The notes beneath the pieces were generated by a model. It was given only the letters and a program-made list of their open reading frames with translations, did no database searches and was not told the origin of the DNA. A program made the position numbers and the translations under genes. Source: JAVBWI01 sp036677445 (lineage in GTDB: Bacteria > Bacillota > Clostridia > Christensenellales > CAG-138). Taken from it: a stretch of DNA of 14,503 bases. The stretch is taken from contig JAVBWI010000011.1 of the NCBI GenBank assembly GCA_036677445.1, positions 1 to 14,503 on the forward strand. Reading direction: 5' to 3'. This document shows positions 1 to 6,234 of this stretch, one piece after another (the stretch's first letter is position 1; each line of letters opens with the position of its first letter).

Positions 1-15
1 GATTTTCTTGGACAT
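1..15 (-). CDS. 5' end of an unidentified minus-strand gene (first five codons)
   Basis: Read on the minus strand, an ATG at 15-13 is followed by codons for Ser-Lys-Lys-Ile before the window ends. A strong ribosome binding site (AAAGGAGGG, complement of 24-32) lies 8 nt upstream, at ideal spacing. No family can be assigned from five residues. It lies downstream of the MerR/TipA gene on the same strand but is separated from it by a terminator and a candidate promoter, so it is probably its own transcription unit. Confidence 0.55.
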
Positions 16-55
16 ATGATTGGCCCTCCTTTGTATGAATGGTTCTAGCAAACCT

Positions 56-64
56 ATTCTATCA
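56..64 (-). promoter_or_regulatory. Candidate extended -10 promoter for the truncated left-end gene
   Basis: On the minus strand TGATAGAAT forms an extended -10 box (TG, one base, TAGAAT) about 40 bp before the start codon at 15. No good -35 box sits at 16-18 bp, so the call rests on the extended -10 and its position in an AT-rich gap. Confidence 0.35.
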
Positions 65-189
65 TGCGGCCTCCATATGTCCTTTTTCAATTTGCGCAAT
101 TTATTGTACCTTATCGCTATTTTAGGTTGTTTTTATTACTATAGAAGCAGAAAAAGTTAAGCTTCAATGTATGCATTCTCAAATGAACA

Positions 190-223
190 AAAGCCGCGCG
201 CCATTTCAAAAGCGCGCGGCTTT
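190..223 (-). terminator. Rho-independent terminator after the MerR/TipA gene
   Basis: The arms at 191-201 and 212-222 (AAGCCGCGCGC) are perfectly complementary across a 10-nt loop. Read on the minus strand the hairpin is followed by a short T-rich stretch. It begins about 20 bp past the stop codon at 244. Confidence 0.85.
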
Positions 224-243
224 GCTGCCGCCTTTGCATTTCT

Positions 244-999
244 TTACTTGCAGAATTCCTCCAGCGCGTCCCGCAGGAATACCGCGCAGCCGGGCGCGAT
301 GGCGTCGTAGTACGCCGTAAAGCGCGGGTCGTCCACATACATCTGCCCAAGGCCCCTGTGCGCTTCCTTGCTGTAGCTGTTCCAGTGCCGCAGCAGCCAC
401 TGCTTATGCAGCGCGCAGGCCTTTTGCGCGAGCGGGCCTTTGGGGTCGCCGGTTTCAAATGCGGCCTTCAGAGTGTCGTTTACCTCCTGCGCCAGGCGGG
501 CGGTATCGTCGTACTCCGCCTGTGTCATGCCCATCAGTTTCGCGTTGCTTGCGTCCACGGCCGCGTCGCCGTATTTTTCCCTGACCTCCGCGCCGTAGTT
601 CGCTTCGTTCTCATCGATCAGCTTTTGCTTGAAGCCTTCGAATTTTTCCTTGTCCGTCATAACATATTCTCCTTTTTCCGCCGCAATGGACTGTTCCACA
701 TTGGCAATCAACAGATTTAACTGCGCCCGCCTTTCCAACAGCGCCTGCAAATGGCCGTGAAGCGCCCGCTCGCGATCGAACGCCGGGTCATGCAGCATGC
801 CCCGTATCTGCGCAAGCGTAAGCCCCAGCTCACGGTAAAAGAGGATCTGCTGCAGCAGATCCACCTCCCGCGCGGTATACACGCGATACCCCGAAACGTT
901 TATGCGCGCGGGCTTGAGCAGACCGATCCCGTCATAGTGGCGGAGCGTGCGGGTGCTGATCCCCGCCAGACGGGCAAGCATTTGGATGGTGTATTCCAT
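244..999 (-). CDS. MerR-family transcriptional regulator with TipAS-type ligand-binding domain
   Basis: This is a 251-residue DNA-binding regulator. Residues 3-70 are a MerR winged helix (TIQMLARLAGISTRTLRHYD, then GLLKP and GYRVY). Residues 75-110 form the dimerisation coiled coil. Residues about 118-250 match the all-helical TipAS domain, which in TipA and Mta relatives binds peptide or thiopeptide antibiotics. A longer reading from a TTG at 1014 is rejected because that TTG overlaps the ribosome binding site GGAGGT, which lies 7 nt before the ATG at 999. Cysteines in the ligand domain are C195, C238 and C250; I cannot tell whether any is a covalent attachment site. It has its own promoter and terminator. 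The family normally activates its own gene and drug-resistance genes, but no efflux gene is visible here; the truncated left-end gene could be a target. It keeps an ATC-CTC Ile-Leu pair that the other genes mostly avoid. Confidence 0.93.
   Translation of the reverse strand: MEYTIQMLARLAGISTRTLRHYDGIGLLKPARINVSGYRVYTAREVDLLQQILFYRELGLTLAQIRGMLHDPAFDRERALHGHLQALLERRAQLNLLIANVEQSIAAEKGEYVMTDKEKFEGFKQKLIDENEANYGAEVREKYGDAAVDASNAKLMGMTQAEYDDTARLAQEVNDTLKAAFETGDPKGPLAQKACALHKQWLLRHWNSYSKEAHRGLGQMYVDDPRFTAYYDAIAPGCAVFLRDALEEFCK
658..677 (-). promoter_or_regulatory. Internal ribosome binding site and start codon for a TipAS-like short product
   Basis: On the minus strand AAAAAGGAG (complement of 669-677) lies 8 nt before an in-frame ATG at 660, which is Met114 of the regulator. 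Initiation there would give a 138-residue protein consisting of the ligand-binding domain alone. Streptomyces lividans tipA is known to make such a short form from an internal start, so the signal is plausible, but it is not proven here. Confidence 0.6.
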
Positions 1000-1038
1000 G
1001 GATGTAACCTCCAACCGGAAGTTTCCCTTCCTGCACTG

Positions 1039-1069
1039 AGCATAAACCTTTACGCAACGTCAATGTCAA
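1039..1069 (-). promoter_or_regulatory. MerR-type promoter with a 19-bp spacer and internal dyad
   Basis: On the minus strand TTGACA (1069-1064) and TATGCT (1044-1039) are separated by 19 bp, the overlong spacing that MerR-family activators untwist. Inside the spacer TTGACG-TTG-CGTAAA (1063-1049) is an imperfect dyad, with 5 of 6 positions symmetric, and is a likely operator. The promoter faces the MerR/TipA gene, so autoregulation is the natural reading. Confidence 0.7.
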
Positions 1070-1163
1070 GCGGTATTTTGAACGATTATAAATTTATTTT
1101 ACGCAATCCGCATCAAACAGCATCCGTGCCGTTTCCTTACCCGTACCTATTCCGCCTCTGAGG

Positions 1164-1193
1164 TTGACGGAGAGCTTTTCCGGTTACTATTGT
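1164..1193 (+). promoter_or_regulatory. Candidate upstream promoter for the VanW gene
   Basis: TTGACG (1164-1169) and TATTGT (1188-1193) are 18 bp apart. It lies in tandem with the better promoter at 1258-1286 and points at the same gene. Confidence 0.4.
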
Positions 1194-1257
1194 ATATATG
1201 CGGGAGAAACGGAAAAAACTCGATACTGCGTCTTGCCCGCGCGTATGCTGTCACAGG

Positions 1258-1286
1258 TTGACAAATTACCGTGTGCATCATAACAT
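1258..1286 (+). promoter_or_regulatory. Sigma-A type promoter for the VanW gene
   Basis: TTGACA (1258-1263) and TAACAT (1281-1286) are separated by exactly 17 bp. Transcription would start near 1293, leaving a leader of roughly 115 nt before the ATG at 1407. I see no recognisable riboswitch in that leader. Confidence 0.7.
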
Positions 1287-1406
1287 GTAAATAAGGAGAA
1301 ATGGGACAAGCTGTCGACGGACTGTTTCTTCCCGCAAAACAAACCCGGCGATTGCGGCGTAACCTTGCGCTTATGCGCGCCGTTGCGTTTATCAGAAGGA
1401 GAAACA

Positions 1407-2888
1407 ATGAGCAAACCTCGGAAAAAAGCGTCAAGCGCCATGCGTATATTGCGTGCGCTCGTCATATTGCTTGCTTTGGGTTGCGCTGCGGTAGGCGCAA
1501 TGCTGGTCTTGGACCAGCGGCAAGAAGCGGAGGTAAATCAAACCACCGTTTTTGCCGAGGGGGTGAGCGTGGCGGGCGTGCCTCTTTCGGGTATGACATT
1601 GGAGCAGGCGCGCACGGCGCTCGCATCCGCGGAGCAGGAAATGGCGGCGCAGGTACAGTTTGTGTTGGATTGGCAGGGTGCATCCACCACCCTTACCCAT
1701 GCGGATATGACGATCGCGTTCGATACGGATTCGGTGCTCGCGCAGGCGATCGCGCTGGGCAACACCGGCACGAAAACGGAACGTGAAGAAGCGCGGGAAC
1801 TGCTCCTGTCCGCCCCGCAGGATCTGCCCATTTCCTATACGGTGGACGCTTCTCCCGCGCAGGCCAAGATTGCGGAGCTTGCGGCGCGCATGAAAACCGA
1901 GCCCGTAGACGCGGCCGTACAAATGGACCTGACGGTAGAAGGCTATTTCCGCTTTACCGAAGGCGTGCCGGGGCAATCGCTCGACGAAACCGCCCTGCTC
2001 GCGACACTGCAGCAGCGCGCCGCGGCGAAAGACTTTGGCACGGTGGAACTGCCCACACTGTATACGCAGCCGGCCGTAACGGTGGAAACGCTGCAAACGA
2101 CGCTTGTTAAGCGCAGCCAGGCGGAAACCTCCTTTAAAAAATCGCCCTATAACCGCGCCGACCGCGTATACAACGTAAAGAAGGCGGCCGGTCTGGTCAA
2201 CGGCTTTGTGCTGAAACCCGGCGAGACATTCTCCATGAACGACACGCTGGGTCCCCGTACGTACGAGCTGGGGTGGAAGCCTGCGCCCGCTATTGTTTCG
2301 GGTACGACGGAGGATCAGGCGGGCGGCGGCGTATGCCAGGTAAGCTCCACGCTCTATGCCGCAGTCGTAAAGGCCGATCTTGAAATCGTATACCGCCGCA
2401 ACCACTCGAGCCCCGTGTCGTATTTGGAGCAAGGCCTTGACGCCACCATCAACACGGGTACCATCGACTTCCAGTTCAAAAACAATACGGCGTCGGATAT
2501 CTATATATTTGCGTACACCATCGATTCCAGCGACGGCAAAATTCCGCAAGGGCAGACGGATAAGACCGTGCATGTGGAAATTTTCGGCGAAGCCTTCCCG
2601 GAAGAATACGACGAGATCCGCCTGACCAGCGAAAGGATCGAAACGCTTAAACCCTCCGGCGAAATGGAAGTTATTGTGGATACCACCGTCGCATGGGATT
2701 ATTATAAGGAGGAAGTCGCACGCAAGAGCGGTTCGGTCTGGCAATCCTACAAGCACTATTATAAGAACGGCGCGGAAGTCCGCAAGGCGGAGCCTCTTGC
2801 AAAATCCACCTATAAAGCGTATAACGGCAAAATTACGGTGGGGCAGGGCTACCTGTACCAGCAGTCCATTCCCACTATTACACCGTGA
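1407..2888 (+). CDS. VanW family membrane-anchored cell-envelope protein
   Basis: This is a 493-residue protein with a cytoplasmic basic N-terminus, one membrane helix at about 12-34, and the rest outside the cell. Residues 45-235 look like the peptidoglycan-binding-4 region common ahead of VanW domains. Residues 240-370 are the VanW core, recognised by NGFVLKPGETFSMNDTLGPRT, then GGGVCQVSSTLYAA and the RRNHSS segment. The C-terminus (about 395-475) resembles a G5 domain. VanW occurs in some vancomycin-resistance clusters, but its biochemical role is unknown and no other van gene is here, so no resistance phenotype should be read into it. The ATG at 1407 is chosen over one at 1365 because AGAAGGAGA precedes it at good spacing and the hydrophobic segment then follows as expected. 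A hairpin-rich repeat begins immediately after the stop. Confidence 0.92.
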   Translation: MSKPRKKASSAMRILRALVILLALGCAAVGAMLVLDQRQEAEVNQTTVFAEGVSVAGVPLSGMTLEQARTALASAEQEMAAQVQFVLDWQGASTTLTHADMTIAFDTDSVLAQAIALGNTGTKTEREEARELLLSAPQDLPISYTVDASPAQAKIAELAARMKTEPVDAAVQMDLTVEGYFRFTEGVPGQSLDETALLATLQQRAAAKDFGTVELPTLYTQPAVTVETLQTTLVKRSQAETSFKKSPYNRADRVYNVKKAAGLVNGFVLKPGETFSMNDTLGPRTYELGWKPAPAIVSGTTEDQAGGGVCQVSSTLYAAVVKADLEIVYRRNHSSPVSYLEQGLDATINTGTIDFQFKNNTASDIYIFAYTIDSSDGKIPQGQTDKTVHVEIFGEAFPEEYDEIRLTSERIETLKPSGEMEVIVDTTVAWDYYKEEVARKSGSVWQSYKHYYKNGAEVRKAEPLAKSTYKAYNGKITVGQGYLYQQSIPTITP

Positions 2889-3040
2889 CACAGCCGTTTG
2901 CAAAGTCCGAAGGACTTTGTAAACGGGTTTTCTGTAGGTTGAAATGCCGCTGTTGCGGCATTTCTTCCGCACATCTGACGCGCAAAGACGCTGCGCTGTC
3001 AGATGTGATTGAAAATGGGGGCTTGCGATCCCCCACACCC
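2889..3040 (+). repeat. Dispersed hairpin-rich repeat, copy A, just after the vanW stop
   Basis: Four hairpins follow one another: 2894-2926 (15-bp stem, one G-U), 2941-2964 (perfect 10-bp stem), 2970-3007 (10-bp stem enclosing a smaller GCGCA/TGCGC stem) and 3017-3034 (5-bp G-C stem). The element aligns end to end with 8041-8190. Long segments are almost identical, for example GTAGGTTGAAATGCCGCT and CAAAGACGCTGCGCTGTCA. It lies in the same orientation after the stop of its upstream gene. Open frames crossing it are accidental. Confidence 0.8.
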
Positions 3041-3066
3041 TCTAAGAATAGGTGTTCAAAAAAACG

Positions 3067-3091
3067 AAAAAGTGGTGCAAACCACTTTTTT
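3067..3091 (+). terminator. Rho-independent terminator of the vanW transcript
   Basis: AAAAAGTGGT (3067-3076), loop GCAA, then the perfect complement at 3081-3090 ending in a run of six T. It is A/T-flanked on both sides, so it could also act on the minus strand. Any vanW transcript would include repeat copy A upstream of it. Confidence 0.75.
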
Positions 3092-3384
3092 GCTGATACG
3101 GAATGCAAAGCGAAAAATTGTGGAAGGCTTGCCATGGGGCAAACCGCATAGCATCGACAAACCTCCGGTTGAAAAACAGGCCGGAATTTATGCAACCGAA
3201 GGCTTTGAAACCGTCATTTTGCAGCGGAATGTACGGTGCAAAATGACACCTTAGAGTACAAGCTGACGTGACAACCGAAATCTGTGATTTCGGTATCTGT
3301 CAAGGACGGAATTTTTGGCAAGCTATGACAACGGAACTTTTCCTGCGTTAGCAGGAAACCGAGCGGAAACTTGTACGGTGAACC
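3092..3384 (+). other. Geneless, hairpin-rich leader region upstream of hflX
   Basis: I find no credible gene or clear promoter here. There are three further strong hairpins: 3213-3247 (perfect 11-bp stem, 13-nt loop), 3269-3302 (TGACA/TGTCA enclosing a perfect 9-bp stem, ACCGAAATC) and 3339-3358 (perfect 8-bp stem, GTTA loop). A motif recurs at 3224-3238 and 3362-3380 (AGCGGAA, a short gap, then TGTACGGTG). It may be a long structured leader for hflX or a second repeat element. A nine-codon frame at 3324 ending in TAG lacks a good ribosome binding site and is not called. Confidence 0.5.
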
Positions 3385-3412
3385 TCAAAAAAGTGCCGCG
3401 GCACTTTTTTGA
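3385..3412 (+). terminator. Perfect palindromic terminator-like hairpin immediately before hflX
   Basis: Positions 3385-3398 and 3399-3412 are exact complements, giving a 28-bp palindrome with a GTGCC/GGCAC core and A6/T6 flanks. Read on the + strand it is a standard intrinsic terminator. Its T-run ends about 17 nt before the hflX start codon and the hflX ribosome binding site begins just after it, so it either insulates hflX or acts as an attenuator. Confidence 0.7.
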
Positions 3413-3427
3413 AGAAGAAAGGAATTT

Positions 3428-5197
3428 ATGCCAAACAAGGTCAACGGCAATACGGCGGGTATCCGCGCGACGGTGCTTGAACAAATACAGCAGCTTTACG
3501 AGTTTCAGGACGGGCAGGATGTCTTTGCGGGCCGGGAGCTGTTGGAGCGCCTGGCCGCCTGCACGGGCGCCATCAACCGGGAAATCTCCGTGTATATCCG
3601 GCGCAACGGCACGGTGGCGGATGTGAGTGTGGGCGATTCCGGCACGGTCGCCATGCCGGAAATGCGCGTGGTACGCAACGAGGACCGCCTGTGCGGCGTT
3701 CGCTGCATCCACTCCCACCCCAACGGCAGCGCGCAGCTGAGTGAGGTGGATATTGGCACGTTAAAATCCATGCGGCTGGATTGCATGGCGGCGTTGGGCG
3801 TACGCGAAGGCAAGCCCACGGCGCTGTATGCCGCATTCCTTGGCGAGTGGGGCGAGCAGGGCTATGAAGTGCTGCGCTACGGCCCCATGCGGCCGGACAG
3901 GCTGCCCCAGCGCGCGCTTATACGGGAAATATACGCCGCGGATGAGCGGCTCAAGTCCGGCACGCACGAGACGGCGGCCGCCCGGCCCGAGCGCGCGATA
4001 CTGGTGGGCATCGAACAGAACGACGCGCTGGATACCATGAAGGAGCTCTCGGAGCTGGTCGCCACGGCGGGCGCGCAGGTGGTGGGGCAGAATGTGCAGC
4101 GGCGGCGCGGCGTCGACAACGCGACGTATATAGGCTCGGGCAAGGTGGATGAGCTTTCGCTGATGGGCAGCGCCCTGGAAGCAGATCTGTTTGTGTTTGA
4201 CGACGAGCTTTCCGCGGTGCAGCTTCGAAACCTGGAAGAAAGCCTGGGCCGCCCGGTCATCGACCGAACGGCGCTGATACTGGATATTTTCGCGGCCCGC
4301 GCGCAATCGCGCGAGGGGCGGCTGCAGGTGGAGCTCGCACAGTTAAAATACCGCCTGCCGCGGCTGACCGGCACGGGGCTGGCGTTATCGAGGCTGGGCG
4401 GCGGCATCGGCACGCGCGGCCCCGGCGAAAAAAAGCTGGAGATCGACCGCAGGCGCATCCGCAGAAGGATATTTGAACTGGAACAGTCGCTGGACGAAGT
4501 CGTCCGTCAGCGCGCCCTGCGGCGGGAGCGGCGGGAAAAGAATGCCATACCGCTCGTCGCGCTGGTCGGCTACACCAACGCGGGCAAGTCTACGCTGCTC
4601 AACGCCATTTCCGGTAGCGACGTGCTGGCGGAAAATATGCTCTTCGCAACGCTCGACCCCGTCGTGCGGCAGGTCAGGCTGCCCGAGGGCACGGAAGCGC
4701 TTTTTTCGGATACGGTGGGCTTTATCCACAAGCTGCCGCATGAGCTGGTGCAGGCGTTCCGCGCCACGCTGGAGGAGGTTTCCCACGCCGACCTGATACT
4801 GCATGTGGTCGACTGCGCCAACCCGGAATATGACGCGCAGATTCAGGTGGTGGAGGATGTGCTTGCGCAGCTGGGTGCTGCGGATACGCCGCGCATCAAC
4901 GTTTACAACCAGGTGGACAGGGAGGGAGCGCTGCCGGGACGCCGGGGCGAATGGGCGCATATCAGCGCCAAGGAGCATATTGGCGTCGGCGAGCTGCTTG
5001 CGGCGGTGGAACAAAAACTCAATGCGCAGCAGGTGCGCGTGGAGCTGTTGGTGCCTTATCACCGTTATGACGCGATGACTCTTATACGCAATGCCGGGCG
5101 CATACTCTCCGAGGAACATACGGAAGAGGGCGCGCGCGTGTGCGCCATGGTGGAAGAAAAGGCGCTCCGGCGCATCAAAGAGACGCTCAAATCCTGA
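3428..5197 (+). CDS. hflX: GTPase HflX with N-terminal JAMM/RadC-like domain
   Basis: This is a 589-residue ribosome-associated GTPase; HflX family members split stalled ribosomes, notably after heat or antibiotic stress. Residues 187-370 are the HflX N-terminal nucleotide-binding and coiled-coil part, with the GGGIGTRGPGE motif at 324-334. The G domain has Walker A GYTNAGKST (381-389), DTVGF (428-432), NQVD (494-497) and SAK (513-515). Residues about 1-165 are extra compared with the roughly 430-residue core family. They contain HSHPNG (95-100) with S105 and D108, the metal-binding pattern of JAMM/RadC proteins; E78 or E85 could be the matching glutamate. AAAGGA ends 4 nt before the ATG, rather close, and no better start exists. 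The gene sits behind a terminator-like palindrome. The GTPase assignment is firm; catalytic activity of the JAMM part is inference. Confidence 0.95.
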   Translation: MPNKVNGNTAGIRATVLEQIQQLYEFQDGQDVFAGRELLERLAACTGAINREISVYIRRNGTVADVSVGDSGTVAMPEMRVVRNEDRLCGVRCIHSHPNGSAQLSEVDIGTLKSMRLDCMAALGVREGKPTALYAAFLGEWGEQGYEVLRYGPMRPDRLPQRALIREIYAADERLKSGTHETAAARPERAILVGIEQNDALDTMKELSELVATAGAQVVGQNVQRRRGVDNATYIGSGKVDELSLMGSALEADLFVFDDELSAVQLRNLEESLGRPVIDRTALILDIFAARAQSREGRLQVELAQLKYRLPRLTGTGLALSRLGGGIGTRGPGEKKLEIDRRRIRRRIFELEQSLDEVVRQRALRRERREKNAIPLVALVGYTNAGKSTLLNAISGSDVLAENMLFATLDPVVRQVRLPEGTEALFSDTVGFIHKLPHELVQAFRATLEEVSHADLILHVVDCANPEYDAQIQVVEDVLAQLGAADTPRINVYNQVDREGALPGRRGEWAHISAKEHIGVGELLAAVEQKLNAQQVRVELLVPYHRYDAMTLIRNAGRILSEEHTEEGARVCAMVEEKALRRIKETLKS

Positions 5198-5210
5198 TTT
5201 CCGCTGCGGC

Positions 5211-5239
5211 TTGCCCGTATGGCTGGCGTTTGGTACAAT
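5211..5239 (+). promoter_or_regulatory. Promoter for the ArsR-type gene
   Basis: TTGCCC (5211-5216) and TACAAT (5234-5239) are 17 bp apart, with TG one base before the -10. The start point would fall near 5246, almost on the GGAGGG at 5245-5250, giving a leader of only about 16 nt. Confidence 0.6.
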
Positions 5240-5261
5240 GGTGCGGAGGGTATGAGGCGTA

Positions 5262-5606
5262 ATGACAACTTACTTTTACCAATACATTCCGCTCTTTAAG
5301 GCGCTCTCGGATGAGACGCGCCTGAAAATCGTGCAGATGCTCAGCTGCGAAAGCATGTGCGCCAACAGCATACTCGAATGCTTCAGCATGACGCAGCCGT
5401 CGCTTTCCTACCATATGAAAATACTCACCGCAAGCGGGCTGGTGCGCGCCAAAAGGCAGGGCGGCTTTACCATGTACAGCGTGGACGCCGCACGGCTTCA
5501 GGCCGCCACGGCGCTTCTCAACGAATTCCTGGACGGCGTGGAGCTCAAAGCGCAGATGGATGCGTCCGAATATTCACATGCGGCAAAGCTTTCAGAAAAG
5601 GCTTGA
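5262..5606 (+). CDS. ArsR/SmtB-family winged-helix transcriptional regulator
   Basis: This is a 114-residue dimeric repressor type. Residues 9-85 form the ArsR winged helix: LFKALSDETRLKIVQML, recognition helix region TQPSLSYHMKILTASGL, then the wing RAKRQGGFTMYSV. Cysteines C29, C33 and C40 lie in and just after the helix where arsenite-type ArsR proteins carry a cysteine cluster, so a thiol-bound metalloid or metal is possible. The familiar closely spaced pair is only partly kept. No arsenic transporter or reductase is nearby, so the target is unknown. GGAGGG lies 11 nt before the ATG, which is long but usable. The gene has its own promoter, separate from hflX, and its stop codon overlaps the -35 box of the tRNA promoter. 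Confidence 0.88.
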   Translation: MTTYFYQYIPLFKALSDETRLKIVQMLSCESMCANSILECFSMTQPSLSYHMKILTASGLVRAKRQGGFTMYSVDAARLQAATALLNEFLDGVELKAQMDASEYSHAAKLSEKA

Positions 5607-5631
5607 CGAACGTCCCATGCTTCCCTATAAT
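5603..5631 (+). promoter_or_regulatory. Strong promoter for the tRNA-Thr/tRNA-Pro unit
   Basis: TTGACG (5603-5608) and a perfect TATAAT (5626-5631) are exactly 17 bp apart. The -35 box contains the TGA stop of the ArsR-type gene. Between the start point (about 5638) and the first tRNA a 7-bp hairpin (5644-5650 with 5654-5660, GGTGCGC) can form in the leader. Confidence 0.85.
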
Positions 5632-5671
5632 GTATTGGGTCGGGGTGCGCGGCGCGCACCTTAAAGCAACT

Positions 5672-5747
5672 GCCAACGTAGCTCAGCCGGTAGAGCAGCT
5701 GATTCGTAATCAGCAGGTCAGGGGTCCGAGTCCCCTCGTTGGCTCCA
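5672..5747 (+). tRNA. tRNA-Thr, anticodon CGT
   Basis: All arms fold: acceptor GCCAACG/CGTTGGC, D stem GCTC/GAGC, anticodon stem GCTGA/TCAGC around TTCGTAA, and T stem AGGGG/CCCCT. The anticodon CGT reads ACG. The discriminator is T and CCA is encoded. The T loop is TCCGAGT, so position 55 is C instead of the usual T. It is 4 nt upstream of tRNA-Pro and shares its promoter. Confidence 0.97.
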
Positions 5748-5751
5748 GCAT

Positions 5752-5828
5752 CGGGGCGTAGCGCAGCTTGGTAGCGCGTCTGGTTCGGGACCAGAAGGCC
5801 GTGTGTTCAAATCACATCGCCCCGACCA
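5752..5828 (+). tRNA. tRNA-Pro, anticodon CGG
   Basis: The acceptor is CGGGGCG/CGCCCCG, the anticodon stem TCTGG/CCAGA surrounds TTCGGGA, and the T stem GTGTG/CACAT (one G-U) holds a normal TTCAAAT loop. The anticodon CGG reads CCG. The discriminator is A and CCA is encoded. It is followed directly by a terminator. Confidence 0.97.
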
Positions 5829-5831
5829 TTG

Positions 5832-5865
5832 AAAGACCGTCGATTCAAAATCGGCGGTCTTTTTT
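5832..5865 (+). terminator. Rho-independent terminator of the tRNA pair
   Basis: A 14-bp stem with one G-U (5832-5845 with 5849-5862), a three-base CAA loop and a run of six T. It starts 3 nt after the CCA end of tRNA-Pro. Confidence 0.92.
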
Positions 5866-6160
5866 GTGCATATATGTGGGACGCGATTCTTATCTGTCAT
5901 CTCAGCTTTATTATGCTGTGCACATTTTTCGGATTTCGCTTTAGAAGATACCATGACATCCGCAAACTTTTCTGCCACCTGTGCCGCTTTCTCGTCAGCC
6001 GCCGACCGCTGCGCCGACCACAGCGCCCGCCAAGACGCCGACACTTTACCTTCAAAAGGCGCGCTGGAGCGTTACCATCCGCCGCTGATAAAGGGGCGAA
6101 GGCCCGCTGGCAGTATGCAGGCGGGACCCTAATATATCGCATATTTACGATGCGATTTTC
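5866..6160 (+). other. Geneless stretch between the tRNAs and the YhhN gene
   Basis: I see no gene I can support. A minus-strand frame (about 6044 down to 5860) opens with GTG behind a weak AAGGT and has an Ala/Lys/Glu-rich, helix-like product, but it runs on through both tRNAs, so it is not called. A short inverted repeat (TCGCAT at 6136-6141 with ATGCGA at 6149-6154) precedes the YhhN promoter. Confidence 0.4.
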
Positions 6161-6189
6161 TTGTAAAGGCTTTGTTCGGAGGATATACT
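6161..6189 (+). promoter_or_regulatory. Promoter for the YhhN gene
   Basis: TTGTAA (6161-6166) and TATACT (6184-6189) are 17 bp apart. The predicted start near 6196 leaves about 40 nt of leader, which contains the AGGAGG at 6221. Confidence 0.6.
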
Positions 6190-6234
6190 GAATATACTGT
6201 TGCATAACAGATTCCAAAAAAGGAGGAAAGAACC

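Noticed and set aside
1301..1786. An open frame starting at an ATG just after the vanW promoter
   Set aside because: AAGGAG is only 2 nt from its ATG, and most of the frame overlaps the clear VanW coding sequence in another frame.
1407..2888. VanW gene as evidence of vancomycin resistance
   Set aside because: VanW domains are common in Clostridia without resistance, and no vanA/B-type ligase, vanH or vanX is in the window.
1431..3038. A very long minus-strand open frame opposite vanW
   Set aside because: It is a GC-rich antisense shadow with no recognisable domain, and it runs into repeat copy A.
3324..3350. A nine-codon frame (with stop) as a leader peptide for hflX
   Set aside because: No suitable ribosome binding site precedes it and its TAG lies in a hairpin loop; this is not enough to call it.
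3339..3384. Resemblance of the GAGCGG and TGTACGGTG segments to a group II intron domain V
   Set aside because: The required stem lengths, bulge and catalytic AGC helix do not form, and no reverse transcriptase or boundary is present.
5357..5761. Plus-strand frame overlapping the ArsR-type gene and the tRNAs
   Set aside because: It is out of frame with a well-supported gene and reads through tRNA-Thr.
5718..6044. Minus-strand frame with an Ala/Lys-rich product
   Set aside because: It passes through both tRNAs and the tRNA terminator and has only a weak start site.
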